Notes under the pieces: generated by a model | The model's database searches: none | Told to the model about the DNA's origin: nothing | The model's input: only the letters and a program-made list of their open reading frames with translations | NCBI GenBank assembly: GCA_038380435.1 | Contig: JAWZYU010000027.1 | Span: 6,073,156-6,137,155, forward strand | Origin: Ryuthela nishihirai | Lineage: Eukaryota; Arthropoda; Arachnida; Araneae; Heptathelidae | Direction: 5' to 3' | Length of the DNA: 64,000 nucleotides | Part shown: positions 31,666-42,780 of the stretch, one piece after another | Layout: every line of letters begins with the position of its first letter | Position numbering within the stretch: the stretch's first letter is position 1 | Translations under genes and position numbers: made by a program

Positions 31666-32521
31666 TACTAATTTATTAGAACTTTTAATCTGTTTTCGGT
31701 TGTTTTAACTACTTTTTTGGTTTTCCCATCATAAATTTATTTTGAAGAATGCATAATTCAATTAATTTTAATACCATAGTAATATTAAGATTTATATTAC
31801 GCAGTTCTCTAAATATTAATGCAAGGTTCACTATCCTCCCGTTGTGTTGAAAATCTCCTGTGAGACATTATTACTTACGGTGTTGCCACCACGCAGGGGT
31901 GGGACTTCTCCTCTTAAAAGGACTTCTCTTGTGGTGCTGAAGAAATGTTGGCTTGTAGGTAGTGGCATGTGTTTATTATTAGTCCTTAAAAGGACTTTTG
32001 ACACCGTATTCCTTAGAACTTTTTATTTATTTATCTCTGTTGCTTTTTTTTTGGGGGGGGGGGGGAGAGGACATCCAATAGGAATTGGAGTTGTGGGGTT
32101 GTCACGAAAACTAGAGCAGGATAATTTTTTTTGTGTCGAGGGTTGTCAATGTAGTTTTTTTTTATGAGTCATAGAATTGTCAAGAGGTTATGTTAGATAG
32201 TGAGAATCCCCTTGAGATGTGTAGTTGCCTGATACTTGAGGTTTCAAATCTAACTTTTTTAAGTCGAAGTGCAAGCATGTAAAATGATATAAGGAGGAGT
32301 TGCAAAGATCTATATTAGTAAAGTGGATGAGATTTCTTTTACTTTTAGTCTTTGTCTCCGGGTTTGAGCTAAAAATAGGTTTTCATTTTTCCTAGTAGAT
32401 ATTTCGTAAATATATAAATGTTCTTTTTTTGACGTGTTCTGTTAAAAAGCTTCATTTAAGATCATTTGGATAAGGTGAGTGTCGGAAGGTTATTTTGTTT
32501 AGATTGAAATGATTTACAGCA
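31666..32521. other. Unassigned sequence within the duplication
   Basis: Includes CTCTTAAAAGGACTTCTC and CCTTAAAAGGACTTTTGACACC, two versions of one motif 90 bases apart, and a G-run at 32053-32064. A frame at 31844-32167 is not conserved cleanly in copy 2 (the G-run length differs), so it is unlikely to be coding. It might be a worn LTR or other element end, but nothing proves it. Confidence 0.35.
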
Positions 32522-32656
32522 CAGTCGCTCAAAAAAGTATCCGAATACTACGGTTGATTACAGAATCCAGGAAAAATATCTGGCAACGATTTTTTTTAGA
32601 AATTAGTGATCTGGCAACCTTCGTGTCACGTGACACGAAGGTTGCCAGATATTTTG
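32522..32656 (+). mobile_element. CAGTCGCTC MITE, partial, at duplication edge
   Basis: Left arm plus 22 bases beyond the palindrome centre GTGTCACGTGACAC, then AT-repeat sequence replaces the rest. The homologous element in duplication copy 2 is complete. Confidence 0.88.
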
Positions 32657-33435
32657 ATATATATATTATATATATATTATATACCAGATTATATATTATG
32701 ATATTATAATATATATATTATATACCAGCGGTCACCATTGGTAAGCGGGACACCATATTTTATTCTTAGTTTATAAATTAAATTAATTTGATTGTTATAA
32801 AGTAACTATATTTTAAAAATTATTTTTATTTTAATCCTATGTTTCTTTCTAAATAATAACAATACTAACTTCTATTATTTTTCCTCTGAATTTGCCGTAA
32901 CGTAAGTCGTAAGTGTCACTTACAAGGCCGGCGCTAGACTTTTTGCCGCCACTATAAAATATAAATAATACGAGTACTGTCTGCTAAATTCAAGAAAATT
33001 TATGTATTTATGAAATAAATAAGTAAAATTACTTACCTAAATTATCTGAATAGCTGATTTGTTGACATCACTTGTTTAACTAGCACTAGCACGCAGTACG
33101 GTCATTGTTCATTAAGTCTAAACAATGGTGGTCGAATTCTAACAACTGATCAACAATGCGAACTTTGATAAGCAGTTCTCGATAATCAGTTCTCAACAAT
33201 TATTTCTTATTATTAAAGTTTAACATTATAAAATTAACAAAAATAATATAAAACTCATATCCTGGCGAAATAGCCACATGGACGCCGAAAACCGTATATT
33301 CCCTTCCCGTTCTCCCGCCGTTCCCTAGCTTGTCGTGCATTCTTTCCAAAAATCGGGACTTTTTTAAAACGCCGCGCGGGACAAATTGTTAAAAATCGGG
33401 ACTGTCCCGCCAAAAGCGGAACGTCTGGTCACCTT
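32657..33435. other. Spacer between the duplicated blocks
   Basis: Begins with a TATATAT tract (32657-32735). The right end (33340-33435) contains AATCGGGAC repeated, GGGACTGTCCCGCC, and ends GTCTGGTCACCTTA. This resembles the subterminal and terminal region of a DNA transposon (reverse complement starts TAAGGTGACCAGAC), but the matching left end was not found, so only one end may survive. Confidence 0.4.
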
Positions 33436-33851
33436 ACTCTATTATATACATAATAGATTAAGCATCCGTTAACATGTCGACAAATATGAAATGCGATTTG
33501 GTAGAAACTGAGAAAGAATTAAATTTTGTTTTAAGCCTTCCTACCCATAGCTAAAAAATAATCTGCTAATCAAGAAAGAATGTTGGATGAATGCAAAAAA
33601 AGAAATAAAAAAGTTGCTAAAATTGTGGCTCCGAATTCTAGGAATTTTTATTATCAAATGAATTTTTCCGATTTTCTTTTCTTAATATGAATTAATCAAA
33701 TATTTTGTAGTCTCATTTGATTAAGAAACCTCAACGCAAGTATTATTTTGAAATACGACGAAATCTCAATTTTTCAGCTTAAAAAATATCAATTGTGTCG
33801 TAAATTATATTTTGAGCAAAATAAAAAGAAGAGGAAATACTAACGAATAAA

Positions 33852-34033
33852 TAAATACCCTCTCAAGCAGCTGCTTGCCACAGAGGTCTAGCAGGAATAT
33901 GCCAGAGTAGAAGGTCTGAGAGGTTGGCAGGACCTCAGCAGAAAACGACACATACATCGATGCCTTACCCGGGGTTCGAACCCAGATCCCATCAGATCAG
34001 TAGTCAAGCACGCTAACCACTCGGCCATGGGAC
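33852..34033 (-). mobile_element. SINE-B copy 2' (in duplication copy 2)
   Basis: Same element as at 29859, with a few substitutions in the head (GTAGTCAAGCACGC in place of GTAGCCAAGCGCGC on the plus strand). Confidence 0.9.
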
Positions 34034-34616
34034 TGCTCATACTAGCAAATATATTATTTAATTTTTCAACCAATGTTTTCCACTCCGCAAGTTTTGTAAA
34101 TTTTATCCGATGATTTCCAAATTGAAAAAAATAGAAAAATGTTATAATCCTATATATAGAGATTCTGTGACCATTTCGTTAGAAACAAATCGGTATGATG
34201 CGACGGATTCAAAGATCAGTAAGTTCCTAAGTAATCTTTTTACGAAACAAGTGATGGAACATAAAGACCTCAATTAAATAACTCTAAATCAGATTTTTTT
34301 AATAATTTGGTTCAGTATTTAAAGAACTATAGAAATTGTCAAATATTTAACAACAGCGATATTAGTCAGAATAAATTATCTGAAATGTTAATTCAAACTG
34401 GTTAAAAACAAAAGAAATAATCGTTATCTTTGTCTTTCTTAAAATGTATAAGAGTATTATTAGCATGATGTGCAATGTTTATATATTTTGCAGTTTTCCC
34501 GCTTTCAATGAACTTTGGAAAAGGAGCTAAGTTGTTAAATGTTTCGGGTTCAACAACTATTTAAATACCAAAAGAATCTTGAATACTGAGAAAATCTCGA
34601 AATCGAGATGTAGCTA

Positions 34617-35079
34617 CACTACTCAAAGTGGAAATCGCAACATCGCAAAAGAAGTGATGTATACTCCCGAAACTGACAGGACAAAAGCTATGAGTGTAGA
34701 TATGCAAATGATCAAGAAACAGAACGTGAGAAAGCAAGGTACTTGAATTTATTACAGATTCATCAGTACATATCCACCTCAGGATATATTATATACAAGC
34801 CTGTAGGCGTCTCGGCATTCCATCAGTCCAGATGGTTAATGGTGTCCTGAGGTATGGCGTTCCAAATAACATCCCATTGGGCACCCAACTGTACTAGGTT
34901 CGCCGCTGGAGGGAGGTACTGTACTAGGTTCGCCGCCACACATGCTCAATGGGTAACAAATGCTGGAAGTATGGCGGCCATGGGTCATTGTCCACACCTT
35001 GGAGACTGTCCATCGTTTCACTTGCAGTGTCTGGTGTAGAGTTATCCTATTGCAGAATCAGTCCAACCATGGTAGTAAG
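34617..35079 (-). pseudogene. Tc1 transposase C-terminal part (Tc1-b, copy 2)
   Basis: Same remnant as 30625-31041 but with the ~44 extra bases between the Tc1 end and the gene. It carries the same stop codons before DNST and after HVWRR, so the gene was dead before the duplication. It continues at 35653-35704. Confidence 0.82.
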
Positions 35080-35644
35080 CAGTGGCGGCTCGCGTATAGA
35101 CACTGTGGACTGCAGCACCCCCAATTTCAACTTGATATTATCGATAACATTTAATATAATGAGTCCTTTTTTCTTTAATTCTTTCTTTATACTTGTACAA
35201 TATATAATCCTTAAGCTTAATGTCAGTAGCCATCCCCCAGTTTATGAAAAAGATACAAAAATCTTTGTATGGAACTGTGCGCTTCACAATATTAGCGGCG
35301 AGGTGTTTGACTGTTGTGCGCATGCGCACATAGGAAGCTACACGCGAGGCTGCAAGGGAGAGAGAGCACTGTCGTTCCCGCAGTGCCGACCCTGGCGTGC
35401 TGGTTGAAGGTAGTTTTTTTTTACTCCGCGTGTGTTGTGCTTAAAAACCGTGTACTATATTCTTGAATGTGATAAAGTGTAGAATTAGATTATTATCCTG
35501 CTTCCAGCTATTCTATTTGATTCATTTTATTTTTCGGTTCTTTTATTTTTTCGTTTTTTTTTCTTCCTTTACACAATTTTAAAACAAAGGCTAAAAATTT
35601 TCTGGAACAGCACCCCAATTAATTTTAGCTACGAGCCGCCACTG
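35080..35644 (+). mobile_element. Non-autonomous hAT element (hAT-m, copy 2)
   Basis: Terminal repeats and the GTAGTAAG duplication (35072-35079, 35645-35652) are identical to copy 1 because it was copied with the block. It does not represent a second insertion event. Confidence 0.92.
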
Positions 35645-36557
35645 GTAGTAAGGAAGGATCGTATCACAGGATTAACAATGTCATCGATGTAACGTCATTC
35701 TAATTACTAATTTATTAGAACTTTTAATCTGTTTTCAGTTGTTTTAACTACTTTTTTGGTTTTCCCATCATAAATTTATTTTGAAGAATGCATAATTCAA
35801 TTAATTTTAATACCATAGTAATATTAAGATTTATATTACGCAGTTCTCTAAATATTAATGCAAGGTTCACTATCTCCCGTTGTGTTGAAAATCTCCTGTG
35901 AGACATTATTACTTATGGTGTTGCCACCACGCAGGGGTGGGACTTCTCCTCTTAAAAGGACTTCTCTTGTGGTGCTGAAGAAATGTTGGCTTGTAGGTAG
36001 TGGCATGTGTTTATTATTAGTCCTTAAAAGGACTTTTGACACCGTATTCCTTAGAACTTTTTATTTATTTATCTTTGTTGCTTTTTTTTTGGGGGGGGGG
36101 AGAGGACATCCAATAGGAATTGGAGTTGTGGGATTGTCACGAAAACTAGAGCAGGATAATTTTTTTTGTGTCGAGGGTTGTCAATGTAGTTTTTTTTTTA
36201 TGAGTCATAGAATTGTCAAGAGGTTATGTTAGATAGTGAGAATCCCCTTGAGATGTGTAGTTGCCTGATACTTGAGGTTTCGAATCTAACTTTTTTAAGT
36301 CGAAGTGCAAGCATGTAAAATGATATAAGGAGGAGTTGCAAAGATCTATATTAGTAAAGTGGATGAGATTTCTTTTACTTTTAGTCTTTGTCTCCGGGTT
36401 TGAGCTAAAAATAGGTTTTCATTTTTCCTAGTAGATATTTCGTAAATATATAAATCTTCTTTTTTTGACGTGTTCTGTTAAAAAGCTTCATTTAAGATCA
36501 TTTGGATAAGGTGAGTGTCGGAAGGTTATTTTGTTTAGATTGAAATGATTTACAGCA

Positions 36558-36741
36558 CAGTCGCTCAAAAAAGTATCCGAATACTACGGTTGATTACAGA
36601 ATCCAGGAAAAATATCTGGCAACAATTTTTTTAGAAATTAGTGATCTGGCAACCTTCGTGTCACGTGACACGAAGGTTGCCAGATATTTTTCCTGGATTC
36701 TGTAATCAACCGTAGTGTTTGGATACTTTTTTGAGCGACTG
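36558..36741. mobile_element. Complete palindromic CAGTCGCTC MITE
   Basis: 184 bases that form one long near-perfect hairpin: CAGTCGCTCAAAAAAGTATC at the left, its complement at the right, and GTGTCACGTGACAC at the centre. A TA follows the right end. The terminal sequence resembles those of Tc1/mariner elements. Related half copies lie at 19643, 32522 and 38969. Confidence 0.9.
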
Positions 36742-37609
36742 TACAATTCCTGCTGTTGATTTGACCAAAAGATTTAAACATATATATTTTGGTATTTGTA
36801 GTTCTGTAGTGAGTTATTTAGGTTTTGAAATTTTTAAACTGAATTGATGTTTCCTTTTTAGTTTATTTGAGGGGATCTGTTTTGTTTTCCTTTTCTATTG
36901 TAATTTATTCAGATAAGTTTTATCTTGAAGGAATGGGTCCGCAATGGAAGTGTGAGGGGGAGGAGGAAGGACAGTTAGCATCAGTACTTTGTCATCAGGT
37001 GGAAGGGGAAGAGAGCCCAAGCAGCTGGATCAAGGAAAGGGCGGGTAAGATTAGGCTCGACTGGCATCAGGTTATGTTGTACGTGAATTTTCATATTCAC
37101 CTAGTACCGTTTCGACGTTGACCTCAGCATTATTATCTGATATTCTGGCGCCATGTGGAAGATTATCTTGGCGAACAATTCGATTTGAGGTGCCGCAGAG
37201 CAAGGCAAGGCCATTTACCTGCCTTCCTGTCTGTTATAATCCAAGTAACTTGTACAGAAGGATGCGCCCTCTCATTTATGCAAAGTCTCTGTCAGAGTGG
37301 CACCAGGCACCAAGTCTGCGACTCTGGCACTACAACACCGAATGCCCCGGGAAAATCCCTGGACCACCACTCAATTGCTCAACGGTTCCAACGAACGGAG
37401 AGTCACGTGGTTTCGGGACAAGTATATTGCATCCAGAACTGTCTATTTTCGTCCCTTACCACCATCACCCTAGCAGAGAGCATTGCGGGGATCAATCAAA
37501 TTCTTTGGATAACTACCCTTTGTGTATGCAAGAGAACAAGGAGAACACAACGGTCTTGGAGAGTGGACAGAACGCTTTGGTAGTGTGCAGAGGCGACAAC
37601 GGTTTAGTG
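36742..37609 (+). other. Unassigned region with overlapping frames
   Basis: Frames 36867-37121 (84 codons), 37118-37645 (175) and 37155-37583 (142) overlap on the same strand in different phases. Base composition is higher in GC than the surroundings. No motif of a known family was seen in any frame. It could be part of a worn retroelement that ends with the minisatellite next to it. Confidence 0.3.
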
Positions 37610-37790
37610 AGGAGAGATGAGAACAGTTTGAGTGGGAAGAGATGAGAACAGTTTGAGTGAGAAGAGATGAGAACAGTTTGAGTGAGGGAGATGAGAACAG
37701 TTTGAATGAGAAGAGATGAGAACAGTTTGAGCGAGAAGAGATGAGAACAGTTTTACTGATGAGCGAGCAGAACAGTCTTAGTGAGGAGAG
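37610..37790 (+). repeat. 25-bp minisatellite, about 7 units
   Basis: Unit AGAGATGAGAACAGTTTGAG plus GTGAGA-like linker, with the last two units diverged. Unit length varies between 24 and 25. Confidence 0.9.
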
Positions 37791-38968
37791 AGGCAGTACG
37801 TTTACTACTAAATTATGTAAGTCACTGTGTGAATCCCAATACAAATCTGTTTTTCAAGAGTTCCTGCAGTGTAAGGCGGGAGAAAAGTGCTTTTCGACTC
37901 TGAAAGTGAATTGATCTATGTAGACAACCTTAGGCAGGATATTATTTGCGAATACAATAAATACCTCTTTGGTGGCAAGAGGAATTAATTCAAAGGTGAT
38001 ATCATTCGTTTTGTAAATCATGGCTCTATTGACCTCCACAAGTAGTTGATCTTCAAGTGTGCATGAATTAATTCCTCCTCTGACACTGAGATAGGAACTC
38101 CTGAAATGACGCCAAGAGGAGAATAGCTGGATAAAGAGGGTATTCTGACTTTTACAGGTAAGCCTGCTAGACGTCTTAAGTTTTTGCAAATGTCATTTTT
38201 TTCCCCCATACTTCTAATAATACATTTCCGTTTCTGGTAAATCTCATCTTTACTAATATGTCACATAATTTGTTGATTTTAGTTTTAATTACATGTGTAC
38301 TGAAATCTGACAATGAGGTCGTCAAACTCTGACATTGAAGGACACGTCAAATTTCGGATTTGTCTCGAGCTCTGCAACCCGGATTACCCCTAGGTGCAAA
38401 CTTTCAGAGCTCTACCATTTCTGCATCATTGTTATGATTAGCGAGATCCCTGCCAACCATCAGTCAACCACTCACAATTGTCCATTTCTATTAGATACTC
38501 CATTGAAAATGGAGGATTTACGCTTATTATTAATACGGATACTATATTGAAAATGGAGGATTTTTTCTAGATTATTACGCTAGCCCATGCACATGTTTGA
38601 CTCAATTGTCTAAATCCGGAAAAATCTGAGTAACCATCAATTTTTAATATATTCCTTGCCAAAGACATAAAACACAATGGAGTAAGAGAAAAAATATTTT
38701 CATGTTTTTATGGGAATTAAAAAAACATTAGCTCATTGATTTTTAAAGAGGTGAGGACATTATTGTAAAAATTAATGATTTTAAAATCGATGTTCTTTTT
38801 CTCCGGAAATATTTTATTATTGTGATTTTTCCTAGTTTTGAAAGTAACAAGCCACACTTAAAAATTCATTCATTTTTGCGAAAGGATTTCTCTAGCCCTG
38901 ATTATTATGCACTTTAGTAGATTTTTGTTCGCCTTTTACCTGTCTCAATTGAAGATTTTTTCAGTGTA
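37791..38968. other. No recognised element
   Basis: Only a local duplication of GAAAATGGAGGATTT (38503 and 38549) stands out. No gene supported. Confidence 0.35.
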
Positions 38969-39081
38969 CAGTCGCTCAAAAAGGTATCCGAACACTATGG
39001 TTGATTGCAAAATTCAGAAAAAATATCTGGCAGCGAATTTTTTAGAAATTAGTGATCTGGCAACCTTCGTGTCACGTGACA
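38969..39081 (+). mobile_element. Half copy of palindromic CAGTCGCTC MITE
   Basis: Preceded by TA, it runs from the terminus to the centre (GTGTCACGTGACA) and stops. The right arm is absent. Confidence 0.85.
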
Positions 39082-40150
39082 TTTATTATTAACACATAAT
39101 AATTGAGTAACATAACACATAATAATTTGAGCATTGAGTAAGAAAGCGAAAACGTGAATTGGACGCATCTATTAACTTCAAAGGAAGACAGTTAGCAGAC
39201 AATTTTTGTTCAGTCAATAAGACTCAGTTTCAGCGCCCTATGATCGTTTGAAGTTATTACGAATTCACTAAATGATTTTGTGATCGGTATGCTTCACTTT
39301 TACTTTTTACTTCTTAGGACGCATATAGGGAAATGGGTAGTTTTTCATTGATATATTTTTCTTATATAGGAAATGGGCTATTTTTCATTGATATATTTTA
39401 CTTTGTCACTAAAACGCCTATCTTCAGAAAAGAAAAGAAAATTGCTACATTTCTACTGTTCATCTCCTAAGCTTTCATTTGACATACGACTCCTAAAGAT
39501 TTCGGTTAAATTTTTTTTCCAGAACATTTTTCATAAAAATTGGCCAGTGATAAATCCCTCACTCAAAATCATATTAATTTCTAAACGCATTACATTAAAT
39601 GATTGAAAATAATTGTTATAGACCTATATCTCCTTCAAAGTAATATGATTTCAGAGTTTATTTAGTTATTATATGAATTTTAGAGTCCATATAAGAGTAT
39701 GAGGTTTTTGTTTTATAGATATGATGATCAAAATTAAAAGGTAGTGTTTTATCTCGAAAAACGTTATGCAAATAAATTTCGCAATGCAGAGAAGAAAATG
39801 AGGGTATATTTAACCTCACCATTTCCTTCCGTTCCAGCAAGTCTGCCGTTCTCTTAGATAGGAATTTCATTTCTCCAGTTCACAGTGATGAATGAATGAT
39901 TGTGTAATATGTAACAGTATTGCAAAATGTTCTTTCTAGGTTTCGGAGACAATTTAATGAAACAGGTGAGGTTAGTTATAGACCAGAATAAAGTGGGCAT
40001 TGTTCAAAATGGTTTTCAGTAAATTCAATTAATTGTCTTATGGATGCTGTGACATCACTATGGGTAACTGCAAGTGGGATGATGATGAAATCATGTAATA
40101 TCGTCATAGAGCCACAGTTGCTCAGAAATAACGCTATCTGTCTTTAACTA
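39082..40150. other. No recognised element
   Basis: AT-rich. The phrase AATGGGTAGTTTTTCATTGATATATTTT occurs twice near 39330 and 39371 (with small differences). No gene supported. Confidence 0.35.
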
Positions 40151-40165
40151 CAAGACCATGTAGGA

Positions 40166-40554
40166 TTGGAGTGGATTGTTTTACCTCTGAGCGGCACTTT
40201 TTTGCACACCGTGGGCTAAATGGCCAGGCCACAAGGACCCCGAAGGCTCAGAGAAGGTTGGGGGAGGGGACCCACTGGAACAGCTGTTGGGAGACAGATG
40301 GTAGCCTCCCGTCAAGGCCATCCAGCGTGTTCTTTAACCTGCACAGGGTATGTCTCTCCCGCACACGGGGACACGGCTTAACGTCCCATCCGACGGACGG
40401 CGGCCTTTTCAAGCCCATCGGTGTCCCCTACTGACCGTGGGCAGGGCGGGGAATTTTGCGGAGATAAATCTCAACGCTGACCCAGCTGGGACTCGAACCT
40501 GGGAACTACAGATTACGAGCCTGGCGCGCTACCGACTGAGCCACCCCCGCCCCT
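40166..40554 (-). mobile_element. SINE-A copy 7 with TSD
   Basis: Full-length, minus strand, with the longest exact duplication in the window: CAAGACCATGTAGGA at 40151-40165 and 40555-40569. The tail lacks a TTGGGTTGGG run and reads TTGGAGTGGATTG. Confidence 0.97.
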
Positions 40555-40724
40555 CAAGACCATGTAGGAAAATAATAGCTAGGATAGAACTACCTTGCAA
40601 GTTATCAAACACCACATGGATGACAATTTCATAGGAGTCTAAATGAACGACATCTATATGAGCGAAGACCAATGCTTTCTGTAAAACTCATTCTCTTCAA
40701 CAAAAGATTTCCTTCGGAAAAGAA

Positions 40725-40800
40725 GCCTTCGGGGTCCATGTGACCTGGCATTTAGCCCATGGTATGCAAAAAAGTGCCGCTCAGAGGTAAAACAACCCAA
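40725..40800 (+). mobile_element. SINE-A 3' end fragment
   Basis: Only the last ~76 bases (GCCTTCGGGGTCCATGTGAC to AAACAACCCAAC) on the plus strand. It probably is a 5'-truncated insertion. Confidence 0.85.
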
Positions 40801-40929
40801 CTCATCTACACTATTCTATTCTAAACTATTCTACAATAATAATGATCCGTGAAGCCTTTTAAAATACTTTTTTACATGTGCGGTTTTTTTTTGTGTGTGC
40901 GTTAGTGATCTCCCTCTCATTGAGGAAAG

Positions 40930-41500
40930 AAAAGACATATTTCAAATGGCCCGATCTCCTGGCAAAACTGACCAGTGGACATATTGTTCCCACCCCGCAA
41001 GATTTATTTATTTACCAAGGTTTTATTACTATTCTACCGCAAGATTTATTTATTTACTAAGGTTTTATTACCAAGGTTTTATTACTATTCTACAAGGTTC
41101 TGTTCTTACGTATTCTTCTACAGGTCAGTGAGCAAATGGTTCCCATAATATTTCTTTACTTTAATATTCTACGCGGTTCTGTTTTTATTTAGTATTGTAC
41201 AGGCAAGTGGACAAATGGTCCTCGCTTAGATATATTCACATTACTATTCTGCATGGTATTCTTACTTACTTTTCTACAAGCCTGTGGACAAATGGCTTCT
41301 TTATTCTACTATAGGGTTCAAATCTTACTTACTATTGTACAGGCTGGTGGAGAAATGGTCCCCCCTCAGATTTCTTTACGTTACTATTCTACAAGGTTCT
41401 ATTCTTACTTACTATTCTGCAGACCAGTGGACAAATGGTTTCCATAAGAGATCTTTATGTTACTGTTCTGCACAGCTCTATTCTTATCACTATGCCAGTT
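40930..41500 (+). repeat. Degenerate ~75-bp tandem repeat
   Basis: A CAGTGGACAAATGG core recurs at about 41125, 41205, 41284, 41346 and 41424, each followed by a TTTCTTTACGTTACTATTC-like stretch. A shorter repeat (CAAGATTTATTTATTTAC, TTTTATTACTATTCTAC) lies at 40998-41098. About five units, old. Confidence 0.75.
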
Positions 41501-41631
41501 AAGGCTGCTTCGTTGAAAGGAACACAAAGGTGCTGGAGTGAAGTGCAATTTGCTTTTGTGTTCATTAAGCAGACACTTCAACCAAGACACTCAGCCTTTG
41601 CTGCTCAGACGGCAATTTTGTACATTTAAAA

Positions 41632-42281
41632 CAGGCATGTCAAACACGCGGCCCGCCGGGAACTGTTCTGCGGCCCGCCAAGATTGATAACCAATATGTT
41701 TATTTAACTTTTTACAACACTGGATTCTTTAATTAAAATTATAAGTACGTACACGGTACATGAATTAAATAAACGTATTTCAGAAAACATTTCCATTTAT
41801 ATATAAGGGAAACTATTGCTCATAAATGTATATGTCGGAGCCCGATCGTAGAATAGCGAACAACTATTTTGTGCGAACAACTATTTTCCACTTTAAAAAA
41901 TAATAAAACTGCGGAATGATCTAGATTAACAGACAAGCATGTGCAAGCAATTTTAAAAATAACTACAGCTCAACAAATTGAACCAAATTTTGAAGATTTG
42001 GTTAACGAAAAACGTTGCCAAGTTTCTTCAAAAAAAAGATGATATTATTTTATTTAAATAATATTAAATTGAAAAAAAGAAACTTTCCTACATACATATG
42101 TATTTTTTAATATGTTTATATTCTGTGCATTATTATTTTGTATGTATTGATTTGTTTATAATAAAAGCTATGATTCATCTTTATTTCCATTTGTTTTTTT
42201 TTGTTTTTTGTTTTTGCGGCCCGCGATTTAATATATAATACTTAATATGGCCCTCGGTGGTTAACGAGTTTGACATGCCAG
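41632..42281 (+). mobile_element. Internally deleted hAT element (hAT-d)
   Basis: 650 bases bounded by CAGGCATGTCAAAC and GTTTGACATGCCAG and flanked by the 8-base duplication ATTTAAAA (41624-41631 and 42282-42289). GCGGCCCGC occurs near both ends, a common subterminal motif in this kind of hAT. It keeps only the last codons of a transposase. Confidence 0.93.
41923..42042 (+). pseudogene. C-terminal tail of a hAT transposase
   Basis: 39 codons, RLTDKHVQAILKITT through LVNEKRCQVSS, then a stop at 42040-42042. This matches the C-terminal end of hAT transposases of the type related to GTF2IRD2 (LTDEHL, then NEKxCQxS), from memory of that family. Everything upstream (zinc finger, DDE core) is deleted, so it cannot act. 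Confidence 0.8.
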
Positions 42282-42382
42282 ATTTAAAATAAAACATCTC
42301 GAACATCTCGAGAAGGAACTCCCTCAGAAACTGATCACGTTTCGAATGAGAAGTGGTATATTAGAATGTGAACAATACTTTT

Positions 42383-42770
42383 CAGGGTTGGGTTGTTTTA
42401 CCTCTGAGCGGCACTTTTTTTGCACACCATGGGCTAAATGGCCAGGTCACATGGACCCCGAAGGCTCAGAGAAGGTTGGGGGAGGGGACCCACTGGAACA
42501 GCTGTTGGGAGACAGATGGTAGCCTCCCGTCAAGGCCATCCAGCGTGTTCTTTAACGTGCACAGGGTATGGCTCTCCCGCACACGGGACCACGGCTTAAC
42601 GTCCCATCCGACGGCCGGCGGCCTTTCCAAGCCCATCGGTGTTCCCTACTGACCGTGGGCAGGGCGGGGAGTTATGCGGAGATAAATCTCAACGCTGACC
42701 CAGCTGGGACTCGAACCTGGGAACTGCAGATTACGAGCCTGGCGCGCTACCAACTGAGCCACCCCCGCCC
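42383..42770 (-). mobile_element. SINE-A copy 8 with TSD
   Basis: Full-length, minus strand. Exact 10-base duplication CAATACTTTT at 42373-42382 and 42771-42780. Confidence 0.95.
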
Positions 42771-42780
42771 CAATACTTTT

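Larger units (their letters stand above)
29445..32655 (+). repeat. 3.2-kb direct duplication, copy 1
   Basis: Starts ACTCTATTATATACATAATAG and ends 22 bases past the centre of a palindromic MITE. It matches 33436-36690 nearly base for base, with scattered substitutions, homopolymer differences and one ~44-base segment (present at about 34686-34729) absent here. It contains a SINE-B, a Tc1 remnant, a hAT MITE and unassigned sequence in the same order as copy 2. Confidence 0.97.
33436..36690 (+). repeat. 3.2-kb direct duplication, copy 2
   Basis: Second block of the duplication. It keeps the ~44-base segment at about 34686-34729 that copy 1 lost and continues into the complete palindromic MITE, which suggests that this is the better-preserved source copy. 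Confidence 0.97.

Noticed and set aside
30911..35407. Identical 152-codon frames at 30911 and 34949
   Set aside because: They run from a decayed Tc1 antisense into a non-coding hAT MITE; identity is due to the block duplication.
37118..37645. A real 175-codon gene
   Set aside because: It overlaps another long frame in a different phase, has no recognisable motif, and runs into a minisatellite; kept only as an unassigned region.
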